A stretch of 64,000 nt of DNA from Caprella mutica (taxonomy: Eukaryota > Arthropoda > Malacostraca > Amphipoda > Caprellidae). Under the pieces are notes generated by a model that was given only the letters and a program-made list of their open reading frames with translations, did not search any database and was not told the DNA's origin. The position numbers were made by a program, and so were the translations under genes. How positions within the stretch are numbered: the stretch's first letter is position 1; the number at the start of each line of letters is the position of its first letter. Shown here one piece after another: positions 1-12,674 of the stretch. Location: positions 39,561-103,560 of the forward strand of contig CANNZV010002329.1 in the NCBI GenBank assembly GCA_947561585.1. The letters run 5' to 3'.

Positions 1-270
1 GGGAAGTAAATCTTATCCTTTATTTCCCAATGATAGCATTTATAGTCAATTATACTGACAGGAAAACCAGTTTGGTGACCAATACAGTGAAAATAGGGCG
101 TGGTTGTGCAATGTACATATGTATACTATTATGATTTTTTATTTATTTATGGATTATATAAAATATATATTGTGAGGATGTTTGTCATATTTACTCCGTA
201 TACCATTTAGGGACAATCTGACCCCCCTTCCTAAGACATTGAATGAGGAGGGGTGCAATTAAAAACTAAT
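1..270. other. Intergenic AT-rich sequence
   Basis: I see no gene, repeat or recognisable motif in this stretch at the window edge. Confidence 0.5.
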
Positions 271-478
271 ATCATCAAATGCCACTCCTTATAATATGCC
301 ACTCACCAATCATCAAATGCCACTCCTTATAATATGCCACTCCCAATCATCAAATGCCACTCCTTATAATATGCCACTCACCAATAATCAATTGCCACTC
401 CTTATAATATGCCACTCCCCAATCATAAAATGCCACTCCTTATAATATGTCACTCCCCAATCATCAAATGCCACTCTT
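271..478 (+). repeat. Minisatellite, ~38-bp unit, about 5.5 copies
   Basis: The words AAATGCCACTCC and TTATAATATGCCACTC recur with starts near 271, 309, 346, 384, 423 and 461, giving a 37-39 bp period. Units differ by small indels. The short open frame across it (409-597) is a by-product of the repeat and is not called as a gene. Confidence 0.85.
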
Positions 479-912
479 TTCTCCACTCATTCCTCTCATC
501 TTTCAATACTTCCTTCATTCTTTACTCTATTGGAACATCATTTGTGTTTTCCGCAGGAACTAATATTGCCAGCTTTAGAAACATTTTAAGTATTTAGCTT
601 CTTCTGCCTCTATAAATAAAATTAGTATTTGAAAGCTATTTTCATCCTTCACATTGTTTGGTAATTTTTCTTACTTTAAAATTATTCATTTCAATTAAGA
701 ACGCCTTCTATTGGTACAGCATCAAATATTTAACGATCTGTTTGATAGAATTAGGCAGTGAAACAATTTGAATAATTTCTCATTACTTTTTCTAAACCCG
801 AGACTTGAATTATTAAGTTTCAAACTACACAGTAAACAAAATAATAGAGAGAAAAGAAATCATTAATTAACGAACTATTTAACATTACAGCAGGTGTGAA
901 AATATCTCTCAC

Positions 913-1110
913 CTTTGGAGGCTCTTCACCAATCGAAGAATTTTTCATTTCGATTACCGATGGTTTCCGTTCTTCATTTCTATAGTTCCAAGAAATGATT
1001 TTTTCGAGCGAAACTTCAGCAGAGTCAGAGTGTTTCAAAAGATGAAAAGTATCTTCATTTCCCATCTCCGTATCGCTGTGACATTCAGAATTGTATCGGA
1101 AGTCTTTCAT
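913..1110 (-). CDS. Candidate first (or internal) coding exon of an unidentified minus-strand gene
   Basis: On the minus strand an ATG at 1110 opens 66 codons that run without a stop to a good splice donor (AAG|GTGAGA, intron starting at 912). The block is clearly richer in GC than its surroundings, and the peptide is charged and coding-like (it contains SDTEMGNEDTFHLLKHSDS and ends GEEPPK). It lies head-to-head with the neuroligin-like gene, about 270 bp from that gene's first visible exon. The frame is also open for a few codons upstream of the ATG, so this could be an internal exon. Later exons would lie to the left, outside the window. I do not recognise the protein and assign no function. 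Confidence 0.4.
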
Positions 1111-1376
1111 AATTCCCTCACAATATCTTAATTGCAGACACGATAGAGAAAATAATTGAAAAGATTATGCGGAATGCAATACTCCTTTGTATTTCCAGTG
1201 AACATTTTATCTTTACATGCAACGAGTCTCAATTATATTATAGACTTTAAGGATTGATTAATAGGTCTAAATTAAATTGTAATAGCTATTGAATATCGAA
1301 AGAGATATATCTTATTTTTAATGTCATTTTTAAAACCTTTTTGATGTTTCTAATATTTATTTTCTTTTCATTTCAG

Positions 1377-1638
1377 ATATAATCAGTAAGCGATCTTCAA
1401 TTACAAAGAAACTGAGTACAAATATTTATACTGAGGATTGAGAGGAATCACCCCTAGCGATATGATTACATGGGAAGTGAAGCAAGTGTAAACTGATGTG
1501 TTCAATATGGTTACAACGAACAATTTAAGTTGTGTGAGTGTAAAAAAGAACTTTTCGGGTGGAAAAGAACCCAAACGCCATGTGTTTATCAACCAGCAAA
1601 TAGAATTACTTCCTATAACCTCATTCAGTTCAATAAAA
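1377..1638 (+). other. Probable 5' untranslated part of the first coding exon of the neuroligin-like gene
   Basis: A pyrimidine-rich tract ending TTTCATTTCAG at 1376 looks like a splice acceptor, so at least one upstream noncoding exon probably exists. An in-frame upstream start at 1498 would add 47 residues, but that extension is polar and would bury the signal peptide. ATG 1639 is therefore preferred. Confidence 0.5.
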
Positions 1639-4600
1639 ATGTCAAGATGGAAAGTAGCCAGTGTGCTTCTGCTGACTATACTTACAAACAATGTGGTCAG
1701 TTTAGATTACACTCCAGTCATAAGCACCAGGTATGGACAGCTTAGAGGAATCTACCAGCAAATTCCAGGAACAAACAAGGTGGCGACCTATTTAGGAATT
1801 CCTTACGCCACTCCTCCAATAGGCCCCAATAGACTGAGTCCCACTAGAGCTCCCTCGCAATGGAAAGGAATCTTAGACGCTAGCATCAACCCTCCAGCTT
1901 GTCCACAAAATCCGCCGAAAGAATACAGGCATCTCTTGAAGAGGCAGAGTGAAGACTGTTTGTATTTGAACCTCTATGTACCAGGTGAGTGAATTTGCTG
2001 ATAACTTATTGATTGATGTCCAAAGAAAATGTTATGATGATGCAACGGAAGATTTGGTGCGGTTGCCTCTAATTCTTAATGGCCTCCTAAATATAACTTT
2101 TTCTCTGTGGGTAATAAAGTTATTAGAAAGAACATTGCTATAGTGCTCTTCTATTTTTGGTATTTATTCTACGCTCAATCATTTTGATTTAGTTCAATAA
2201 TCGACCTTGAAATAATACACATTTTTTATATATTAAAACTTAAACAACCGTTCTGGGGAAAAATAAACTCTTCATTTCATTCTTATTATTTGGGCTACTT
2301 TCGATTTATTTATAGGATTCCTGTCAATGAATTTAATTTATACTATTTTTCATAAAAGTGCAATTATCGAGTAAATGTATTCATACAAATTGATTAAACT
2401 ATTAAGGAAGTATTTAAATTAAAGCTATGTGTTATATATGACGTCCGGTGAAGAATTTACTCGCGCCGATGAAGACGTGAAGTGATTTTTTTTAGTTTGG
2501 CAGCTTTCCAGATGCCATACATAGGTCGTATGATAAAGAAATTCAGATAGGACTGAAATGTTGTTAGTTTTCTTATCATTTTTAGGCTTCACCACAGAAA
2601 GCTAATCGGGCAAATGCGTAATAATAATAGAAGGCACTTTCTTTTGTTCATCATTGCTGTTGTGTGTTTGTATGTCATTTCATCGCATCACAAGAACTGA
2701 AGTGAATAAAATGCGACAAGAAAATATTCATGACGTCGCAAAGAAAGTCCTGATGCAGACATTTTGAATGACTTTATCTACCGCAAAAATATAAATAACT
2801 ATAATATATTCATGAGGTTCTTTTATGTGATTTTGGAGTTGGATTTATTCTGATGAAAGAGTCCGAGGCAGTTAGGTTTTAAAATATTTCTATTATGCTT
2901 TTAAAATGCCAATGAAAAATTAATATTTTCAATGCAGTATAGTGCAGCGAAAAGAAAGTATGTAGAATGTAATTTAATTCAACTGCATGTTCTTGAGATT
3001 TGAATTCCTTTTTACTTGCATATTTTTCCATGAAGACCAAATAAAAATACTTCATGAGTGAAAAACGATTTTTCATACATTCTACATATTTCTAAAAGTT
3101 TAAACTGTATCTCAGGAATCAAATTAATTTGCTATTCAATTTGTGAAACTAGATATTATAATTAGTGTTTATTCTTTTAATTATTCTTTCAATTCGAATT
3201 TATTTATCATTATTCTATTGTTTCAAAATAATCATGTTTTTGCCATAAATTGCTGCACACAATGTACACTGAATAATCATATCTGCGTTCAAAATCACAT
3301 TTCATATAATGCAAATAAAAATCAAATTAATGATTTGTTGTTTGACACTTAATTAAACATTTCACATTAATTAAAGATGAAAATGGAAAACTGTTTCTAG
3401 CTTTTGTATAACTGGGAAATAAAGCAATCTAAAATTGTGTTACACACCTTTATATTTAGTTCAACATAAGGTATATATTTACTGTATATATTTAGTATAT
3501 ATACTGTATATATATATACTGTATATATTTAGAAAAAAACTGATGATTCACAATACCTTTCTACCTCCTCTGTTTCGCTCAGTACATTATTTATGGAATA
3601 CAAAAACTTCTGCCCTGCTCAGTTGTCTCCATAATTAATAAACTCTACTGCATCTATAAAATATTTATTTTAGCTTCTTGAATTTTTGATGAAGAAGATG
3701 ATGACTACTTTGATTTATTTGATAAATCAGTATTGAACATTCGAATGAATCATTGTCGTTTTTCATATCATTTCAATATTAAATTTGTTGTGCTGATTGG
3801 AAATCGACAATTTAGCCAATATTTCAATTTTACACTGTTGTCTGCAGTCCATTTGTAACTGGCTATAAATCTATATATGCACAATAACTTCCATTTTCTA
3901 ATTAGCTTTATATTTCATTTTATGTTCTCAAACGTAAAATTAATTTATTTTGAATTGATTTATTTTATTCGTGAATTAGTGGCTTAACAAATCGTTTATT
4001 TAAGAGAAACACAATAATAACGACCGAAAGAGTTTCAAATCAAGGAAATGACTCACAGGAAATAAAACTAAATTGACGCAGATTCTGAGCTCACAGGGAG
4101 TTTGAATATTTTATGTGAAGAAGAATTTTACTAGAATTTACCTATTAGAAGTGACTGCTAAAATATATATTGAGTTTGTCTTCCTTGCACTCTGAGAGAA
4201 TACAGGTTTATTTTCATTAGATATTCTGATTATAATTATAGATTGTTGTGACGAGGCAATTTTATATTACTTTAATTTAAGAAAATTTCTTTTTGATATT
4301 TATTCTCTTCAAATTTAAATTTAAATCTAGATCTAATATTTCTTTTTCAACTTCGAACAGATGGGCCCAAAGGATTGCCAGTGATGGTGGTTCTTCATGG
4401 AGAGGGTTTCGACTGGGGCGCTGGTAGTCTGTACGATGGTTCGCATCTCTCAGCTCACGGAAGGGTAGTGGTTGTGACTCTCAACTACAGGGTCGGTGTA
4501 CTTGGTGAGCAGCATTTAGTGAGCTATTAAAGTAAATAATTAAATGTATTACCTTGTATATAGCTCTTCATTATTCGTTAGCAGTTTCAAGTTTGATGTC

Positions 4601-7600
4601 AATAAAAAGATGACTGAGATTTAATAGAGTACTATTTATATCTCATTTCATTTTTAATAGATTATTATACTTACACCACTATTATGAGTATTATTCACTA
4701 ATTCGTGAATATGAAATATTTTTATAATTCCACAAAATAGATTAAGTAAGTAGGTAAAATGTACTATTTGTTGTCATCAGCGCAATTCACTTCAGAACAT
4801 CATCAGCAGTCGACTATCGACATCATATTATAATCAACTGGAATGTGATTTTATTATAGAACAAAGTATAGTCTACCTCCTTTATATCCAATGTGATATT
4901 GATAGAGTGTAAAACTGTATGCCTCTATTTTTGTACATATATAAAATATTAAGTTTAGATATGAATTACTTGTAAGAGTTTCATATAGATATCAATACTC
5001 ATTAGTCATTCCATTATAGTAGAGTTTTGATATTGTTATATAAAGTTATTTTCACTTCATATAACTTTCTAAAATAAAATCCATTTCTTAGCCTTAATCA
5101 TATCATATGAAATGATAAGGAAAACTGACAAATAACTTAATTGAAGCAAGTTTGTCTACCGTGAAAAGTTCGATATGTTATATAACCCAATTTATTTGAT
5201 TATTATAGAAAATAGTGGTTTAAGCGTCTCAGAGATTTCGTTCAGAAAGAATGACCACGGCCTGAAAATGACAGTCTTGGAGGAGAAGAAAGCAAAAACC
5301 TGTTTAAATAATTGAAAACTACTAATGGAAACTCAACTCAATTCTCTTTTTAGTCTCTTCAAGAAAACGCGTCGTCTTTTTACCTACGAATCCTTTTTGA
5401 TGAAATTATTACATGTTGAAGTCTGCAGCTCTGAGTAGAATGAAATATTTGATTTATTTTATAATTTAAAATGATTATTACAAATATAGAGTATATATTT
5501 TCCCTATAATGATATTTTACAGCATATATAATACAGGCAGTGGTAGTTATATCACCTAATGGAGAAAATACTTACTAAACTTATTCAGTTTAATTGTAGT
5601 TCATTTTCATCCAAAGATTTCGCATTAAAAAGGCTACTCGTGAGTAAATGAGGCAATGATGTAAATAATGTGCGAGTCTGTCACAGCAATAGCTCATTCG
5701 TTCCAGTCATTTGTTCTGAGTTTTGTACATTCAAATTTCACACCTCATGAATTTCCCGTCAAATTCTCTTGAGTGCAGACACTGACGCACTGAATTATAT
5801 AATTGCGCTAATAAAACAGAGATACTTCTTCTCCCAGGAGAATAAACGCTAAATCTATTGTCAACTTTACTTATCCAACAGACATAATGTATTATTCTCA
5901 TTCCTAGATTTGATGTCCGTTATTTAAATTATCAAATGCAATGGTTAAAATATGATACAATATATCATTTATATGTGGAAATATACAATCTCGTTAATTC
6001 TGTGTTATTTTTAGTGGTAAGATGTGGTATAATGATAATATATGTTGCACATGGAGTAATAAATCAATGTATTAAAACTACTCTTCCTCCCTGTACCAAT
6101 CAAATCTTGGATGATAAGTATGTTGGTTTAATATAGGTTTTAAATATTAGAAAATAGGAAACGATACTTATTGCTGATGCAAGAACTATTATATATTCAC
6201 AATTTTAATTATAATTAATATATTATGAAAGCAAAATAGTAAAAATGTATATGGAATATATGATTAAATTGCTCGAAATTGTTTTATCTACTCATACTTT
6301 CAATCAATCAATTCTGTAACGCAGTACAATTGAATTCAATTTCCTTTTTAGTATTTCCATCCAATCCAATTTCACAACACATTCTTTGAAACACAATTTA
6401 TTCTAAAGAAATGAATCTACACTGTTTGCAGGTTTCTTCAATCCAATACAACCCGGTTCTAGACCCATCGTTGCAAATTACGGTCTTATGGATCAATTGG
6501 CTTCACTGCACTGGCTCCAGGAGAACATTGGGAGGTTTGGGGGAGATCCCGCCCAGGTGACTGTGATGGCTCATGGACATGGAGCTGCTTGTCTCTCCTT
6601 GCTCATACTCAGTCCTGCTGCTTCCAGTGAGTTGCTGCTACTATTTTATTAATTGAAATACTTTTAATTACTAAAAAATTCATTTTTTAATTCAGAATTG
6701 AAAGAGACGTTTACTTCTTTTTTTAGGCTCTGGTTTATTTAGGCGAGTGATTTTGATGTCCGGGACTGCATTAAGTCCTTGGGCTTTAGTGAGAGATCCT
6801 TCTCATTACGCTCACGAGATGGCAACTCAACTTGGATGTAGATTTCCAAGCCACCCAGCATCCATGATGGCTTACGAGCAGCTGCTGCACTGCATTAGGA
6901 ACAGATCAGTTGATCAAATTATGAAGGTAGGCAAATATTTGATCTCAGTGATCTTTCATTCGCAAATATCTGTTGTATTATAAAATCTGAAATTCTGTTC
7001 TAATTATTAATATTCTAATTATTTAAAATTTCCACAGGTTCAATTAGAATCGCCTCAGTTTTTATCTGCAATTGGTCCAAGTGTAGATGGAGTGACTGTT
7101 AAACAAAATTGGAAACAAAGGCTTGCTAACTTAGGTAAGTCATTTTTTTGCCCTTTGATCATATTATCTAAGTTAAGAAAATATATATTGAAGGAATAAT
7201 TATATCCACCTAATTATTTTGCTTTAGGTGCAGACGGAAAATCTCAAATAGAAGTGCTGTTGGGAGTGGCTGAAGTGCCACAAAAATCGATATTCAGTTC
7301 AGACCAGAAACAAAAAGGAATTGACGTAACCACTCGAGATAAAATCATACGAACGTTTGTTGCAAACAATTATCACTACCATCTTCAGGTAATGCGATAA
7401 TTTGAAAAGCAAATGAATGTTTATCTATTTGATTTAAAAAAATTGTAAAGCATAAAATATGAAATGTTTGGAAGTCATTCTTTACAATTATTTTCTAATA
7501 ACCTGTAGAATAATTCTTTTAACTATATCAAGGATATTTGTGGTCGTCACTGGATTGTGTCAACAAATATGGAAAACATACTTTATTCAATTTGAAAATT

Positions 7601-9662
7601 AACACTCTTACTTTTATATTTGCTTAAAGGAATTAGTACTGGCTATCACAGCAGAGTACACAGACTGGGCAAGACCTTCACAACATCCATTGGCTCTTCG
7701 GGACATGACGTCAGCAGCTCTACATGACGCTTCAATAGTTGCACCAGCTATAATGACTGCCTCTACTCTGACTTCCAACAGATTTACCTTCTTCTATGTT
7801 TTAGATAACAGGCCGAGGGATCAGGTAATGAGAGAATACGCAATTCAAACATAATCCATTATTTTGAGACTGTCAATATTAAAATTGATGTATAGCTAGA
7901 TATCAATTGTGACAATTTTTATAGCTGAAAGTTTAAATTCATTATTATCATTATATTAATGATCGTAATATTAATTTTCAGAACGAAAGACCCCTGAATG
8001 AAATGGATTTAATTCTTGGTGCACCTTTGGGAGCAAAGCATGATCTGGCCCTAGGCAGGAACTACACAAAGCAGGACGAAACTTTGAGCGAAGTTCTCAT
8101 TCAGTTATGGTCAAATTTCGCGAGGACAGGGTGGGTGATTTGTTTAGCTGCTTTGAATAATGAAGTTCAACTTCCTATATTACTATTTTTTAATGTATTA
8201 CTGATAGCTATAACAATTTGAAATAATGATTGAACGTGATGTATGTAATAAATTTACCAAAAATGGGTCATTTATATCTGAAGTACATTGCATTTGGTCC
8301 AAAACCCCTTTTTATTCTGAATTTTAATACAGTATAAAACTCCTCTTTCAAATGAACTCCTGTATAGTGAACCATCATGATTAGTGGACTCCTGTATAAT
8401 GAACTGACCTCTGTAGTGAATATATTTAGTTTAGTCTGCCACAAATTGTGATGAGTTTTCTATGCATCTCTATATAGAAAATTATTTGTATTTATTGAAA
8501 AAGAAGTTCTATCTGTACTCCTCTATTATGAAGTCATGTGTAGTAAAAAAATCCGAATCTATATAGTCATGAAAAATGAATTATGTTGTACATATAATGA
8601 ATTCGTTTTAAAAAGTATGAAATTATTTTATGTATTTTGCCATAAAAAGGTCAGTTTTCTCTTCATCTCTAAAGTTCTCTACACTGAAGTAAGCTCTCTA
8701 TAGTTTAAACACTCCCTAACTAGTTGAAGTTCACTATAGAATAGTTCTACTGTACTTAACATTACTCCATAATCATATAATGTTTTTATACCAACAGCAA
8801 TCCAAACGAAGTCAATTTCAATATTTCCAATGAGGGAAATGAAATTGAAAGAAACACATACCGCCCAGCTTCTTGGAAACCATTTGAAGATGAAATGAGA
8901 TACTATCTCGAGCTAGGTTAGTCAATAGCTTTGATTATATTAAAAGAGTATATTTGTGAAAAAATTATTTGATGCATCTCTGAGATATAATTTTAATTTA
9001 ATATATGATATTGAAATTCAGGTCCTGGGAGAGGTCGGGTACGTGATCATTACAGAGCTCCACGAGTTGCTCTATGGACTTGGCTTTTACCAGCACTTGA
9101 AAAAGTTGGCTCAAGATTCGGACCTGATTCTTCTTTCCACGATGTCTATGCCAGTTCTGATTCATTCTCTGGACCTACGAGACCAAGAGCTCTTCTTCCA
9201 CTCACGTCAACGAAACGACCAAAATTGAAGGATAGTTCTATTGAACAAGTTACCATATTGAAGAATGGGAAAATCGGAAACAATAATCGTGGTAATAATT
9301 ATCATGAAGCTGTAAGAGAAATGGAAGCTATTCAAGGAAAGAATAGTGGTGACTTTCACGAAGATATACATTATAGTACTGCACTGACATTGACTGCAGC
9401 GATTGGAGTCTCTCTTTTATTACTAAACATACTGGTTCTGGCAGCATTCCATTACAGAAGATCTAATGCAAACAAGTCTGAAATTGATGATTCCTCCAAA
9501 CAAAGACGGAACACCACAGGCTCTACTCCTTCAAATTGTGAGACTTTACCTTCTTCGGAAACTTTGCGATCTCTTGCCTGTCCTCAAGACTGGCCTCCTG
9601 ACTACACCGTTCCTTCCTGTATAGAATCAGAGCAACCACAACTGAGCTCTATGAATCCATGA
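1639..9662 (+). CDS. Neuroligin-like synaptic adhesion protein (ten coding exons, 748 aa)
   Basis: Exons are 1639-1984, 4361-4504, 6432-6626, 6727-6926, 7038-7134, 7228-7388, 7630-7824, 7982-8130, 8798-8916 and 9022-9662, all with GT-AG borders and consistent phase. Neuroligins are postsynaptic type I membrane proteins that bind neurexins through an inactive cholinesterase-like domain. Visible here are a signal peptide (residues 1 to about 21), the EDCLYLNLYVP block, LNYRVGVLG, NYGLMDQLASLHWL, GGDP, NYTK...SEV and NFARTGNPNE. The nucleophile elbow reads GHG at 212-214 instead of GxSxG, and the catalytic-His block HGEDL is replaced by NEMDL, so it cannot be an esterase. DHYRAP (544-549) and the tail PPDYT (727-731) are neuroligin hallmarks (family: DHYRAH, CPPDYT). 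One membrane helix spans about 656-678, followed by a 70-residue tail, short for the family. See the separate entry on the open frame after the stop. Confidence 0.93.
1985..6431 (+). other. Introns 1 and 2 of the neuroligin-like gene
   Basis: Intron 1 is 1985-4360 (2.4 kb) and intron 2 is 4505-6431 (1.9 kb), separated by the 144-bp exon 4361-4504. Both are AT-rich. I see no nested gene, repeat array or RNA gene in them, only a short TATATA-rich stretch near 3470-3530. The remaining introns are short (93 to 667 bp). Confidence 0.8.
8330..8752. mobile_element. Short Tc1/pogo-like TIR element in intron 8
   Basis: The block begins TA-CAGTATAAAACTCC and ends with the inverse of CAGTAGAACTATTC followed by TA, so imperfect TIRs are flanked by a TA dinucleotide. 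Internal phrases such as CTCCTGTATAGTGAAC recur. At 423 bp it has no coding capacity and looks like a MITE. Family placement (pogo-like) is by TIR resemblance only. Confidence 0.5.
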
Positions 9663-10112
9663 CAGTTACCACTGGACCTGACTCTGCCACATAATTGTCC
9701 AGAGCTCCAGTGTTCAGTAGCTACATCATGGTCTTGTGCAACTGCAGATGTAATTGTCACAGTTCAATCTCCTGTATCCTCGCAATGCGTGTCCACTTTC
9801 AATAGGCCTAGTCCTTATTACACGCAAAAACATTGCGCTATCCTAAGTCATCATCAAAACCAAGACTCGAATTTATATCAAAATGAACAGATGCAAAATA
9901 ATCAAGTTAGTTGCACTTCCCCTCAACCTCATAAGATTACTAGTGCAATGGATCCTTCTGATAAAATCAAACAACAAACTTTACCGAAACAAATCCATCT
10001 ACAAGGTGGAGTTGGGGGTACTCAGACCCCTCCACATTCAATGGCTTCTCAAGTTCCAGATCTGTACCCACCTGCACCCAATTCCCCGAACTCGCATCTT
10101 ACATTCTTGTAA
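9663..10112 (+). CDS. In-frame 149-codon open extension after the neuroligin TGA stop (candidate readthrough region)
   Basis: After TGA at 9660-9662 (context TGA-CAG) the same frame remains open through 149 sense codons to TAA at 10110-10112. Composition is coding-like: less AT-rich than the flanks and rich in Gln, Pro, Ser and Asn, with segments such as SPQPHKITSAMDPSDK and PDLYPPAPNSPNSHLTFL, resembling the disordered tails of longer neuroligins. Readthrough would give about 898 residues. Alternatives are a recent nonsense mutation, a sequencing error, or alternative splicing that skips the TGA. No canonical PDZ-binding C terminus is seen in either form. Confidence 0.55.
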   Translation, partial: QLPLDLTLPHNCPELQCSVATSWSCATADVIVTVQSPVSSQCVSTFNRPSPYYTQKHCAILSHHQNQDSNLYQNEQMQNNQVSCTSPQPHKITSAMDPSDKIKQQTLPKQIHLQGGVGGTQTPPHSMASQVPDLYPPAPNSPNSHLTFL

Positions 10113-10599
10113 TTTCAAATTAATGTACATACTAGGATGCAATCTTTACATATTCAAGCATCATACTTTTATAGTGACCTATCTAAGCTTTTATTGATTA
10201 TTACTTGGTTTCATAATGGGAATGATTTATACTATTTTAATTTAATTCAGTTTAATCCATTTCGGTAAATTGTTTTGTTTATATGAGTGGTATGAATTGC
10301 TGTACAAAGACACAACATTATTGTTAGATACTATGGAATAGCTCAGTAGAGTAGTACTAGATGGTTAATATATATGTTCAAAATGAACGAATTTAATTAT
10401 AAAAGTGCGGATGATATATGACTCAGAATAATGTAATTTATGTTTAAGCGATATTCTGACAATACTCGCGGTGTTATATATTCATGATATATTTATATAT
10501 TTACTGTTACTAATTGTATAATTGCTCAGTTTTGTAAATATCTATTATAAGAATGTGTAGAATAATAACATGTAAAAGAACCAAATATATCTTGTACAT

Positions 10600-10656
10600 A
10601 ATAAATAACGCAACATCATCATACTACCCTCAGTCTCAGATTGAAAATAGAATAAA
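10600..10656 (+). terminator. Polyadenylation signals for the neuroligin-like gene
   Basis: AATAAA hexamers occur at 10600-10605 and 10651-10656, about 490-540 bp after the distal stop. Either could define the 3' end. In DNA this AT-rich such hexamers also occur by chance. Confidence 0.4.
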
Positions 10657-11207
10657 CGCAATAGTTTGTATGCTTCAACCAAATTTCTGTTACAGACAAC
10701 CCTATTAGATTTTCTATAGCCGAAGCATAAATTGCTATTTGGACAACAACTGAAAATAGCTTAACTATACCACAAAATTTCTAGAAAGAAGTATAAACTA
10801 ATGTTCTTTTGAGACATATATGACTTATGAGACTCTGTCTTAATACGAATGAGGTGCCAAAATTTAATGCGACTACAACATTGAATACATTTTCAAATAT
10901 TCTCGAATTATTGCACCATGGAATATTTTGTTTATAATTAGTTAATATAAGTTAAAGCACTTCTAAATTATAATATGTGAGGTACTGTCATGAGAGAAAA
11001 TTCATTAAAACTTATCAATCTCAAGCAGTTCTTACTTAACGTAATAACTGATTCTCAGATAATTATTAGAAATAATGGTTGACCTGTACCTTTAATTTGT
11101 CGTCACATTTGGATGTACTCCTTTTTGATAGTCGATTGAATATCTGTTGCCTCTGTCTACTGGGTAGTAAAACAAAAATGATTCTCACATTTGATGTTAC
11201 TCAACTC
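10657..11207. other. Intergenic AT-rich sequence
   Basis: I see no gene or repeat here. Confidence 0.5.
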
Positions 11208-11212
11208 TTATA

Positions 11213-11528
11213 GCAGCGTTCACACGATCAATATGGATTTACAATATTTTTATTGATAATATTTGATATTGACAATATCGAGTTCGCACGATCAATAATG
11301 TACTGTCAATATTTCCATCAGTAGTTGCTCTGACTTCCTAAGGAACAGCTTGTGTTGTGCTGAAATGAGGGACAAAAAAGTTTTGCATTGCGCTTATTGC
11401 TCAAATATTGATGAGATTTCTGTGCACTTTTGATCGTATCAATATTTTCATCAGTACCTCGTTCAGACCATCAATATATTGTTACAATTAGTAAATATTA
11501 TCGATAATATTGATCGTGTGAAGCCGCC
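11213..11528. mobile_element. 316-bp MITE with TIRs and 5-bp TSD
   Basis: Left terminus GCAGCGTTCACACGATCAAT and right terminus (inverse) GGCGGCTTCACACGATCAAT match over the inner part. TTATA flanks both sides (11208-11212 and 11529-11533). Interior words ATCAATAT and GACAATAT recur as subterminal inverted repeats. There is no coding capacity, and I do not assign a superfamily. Confidence 0.7.
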
Positions 11529-11544
11529 TTATATCAAACAGTTA

Positions 11545-12034
11545 GTGGACACTTCGCCGATGATATTTGGCTGAACGGACATTTCGCCGAAATATTTATT
11601 TTAAACAAAAAATGGTATGGTAATATAATTTAATAAAATATAAATTAATAACTTTATATAGTATATTATTAACCAATGATAAACGAAATAACTACGGAAG
11701 CATTTTACAAAGAAAGCCATTGAAGAGAAGCTCTTCCCACCCTTCATAATTGCGATGAAAGCCATGATGATGAAAAATTCAAATCTTTGAGCAAAATATG
11801 ATTGCAGTTCATAATATGGATACAAATTATGTACAACTGAAAATTTCCTCTTTCTTTTTTATAAATAATTTTCAATTCCAGGGAAATAAAAAATAATAAT
11901 TAAATTCAACAGAGGATTCAATTTCGTGATATGGATACGCATTAAATAAAAGTTTTTCGGCTAATTAACTGTTCGGCCAAATGTCTTCCGGCTACATGCC
12001 CGTTACGCCAAGATACCACCGGCGAAATGTCCGT
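11545..12034. mobile_element. Nonautonomous TIR element built on GGACATTTCGCCG repeats
   Basis: The left end carries GGACACTTCGCCG and GAACGGACATTTCGCCGA. The right end carries the inverse order (CGGCCAAATGTC, then GGCGAAATGTCC). The arms are imperfect, and the middle is AT-rich with one short spurious frame. It starts about 15 bp after the preceding MITE. Confidence 0.55.
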
Positions 12035-12674
12035 ACACGATATTAGACAACAAATGTTGATGTCTTTTGATGAAGTTTTTCTGAGAAACGACGTAGGTTC
12101 ACTTTGAATACTAATGGATAGTTTGTTTCATAGATGTTTCATCAAATTGAAATTATTATGTCAGAGTTGTAGAAAACTCCTGTATTTATAACTCAGTTAC
12201 TGCATATAAAATTATTATTAAAAATTAATAGGATTTCAATTTCAATAATTCTTTTTTCCAGAATCATGTTTGTATGGAAATATATATTCATGATTTGTCG
12301 ATTATATTATCATATTTACATATAAATATATTCTTTTTCATTTACTTTGAAATTGTATAAAATCGTAAAGTGAATTTAATAATATAATTAACAAATGTAC
12401 ATTTGCACAAAGGAAATTTGTTCATGTCTATTGAACTGTGATTACCATGAATTAATTACTAAAATGCTTATTCGAAATGAATACCTACTGTAAATAGAAT
12501 GAAATGTAAAAGCTCTATTGGAATACATATTATTATTATATTGTTTAACTGATTAATAAATAATAGTGAATATAAGAGTTATTTCATTATCGTTAAAATC
12601 ATTCCTTAATACTACGTATTATTATTATTATTTCACATTATCATGGAAAATACTTTAGCTAATAACCCGCTTAC

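Noticed and set aside
1498..1638. Upstream in-frame start for the neuroligin-like protein
   Set aside because: It would place 47 polar residues before a clear signal peptide. ATG 1639 starts directly at the signal peptide.
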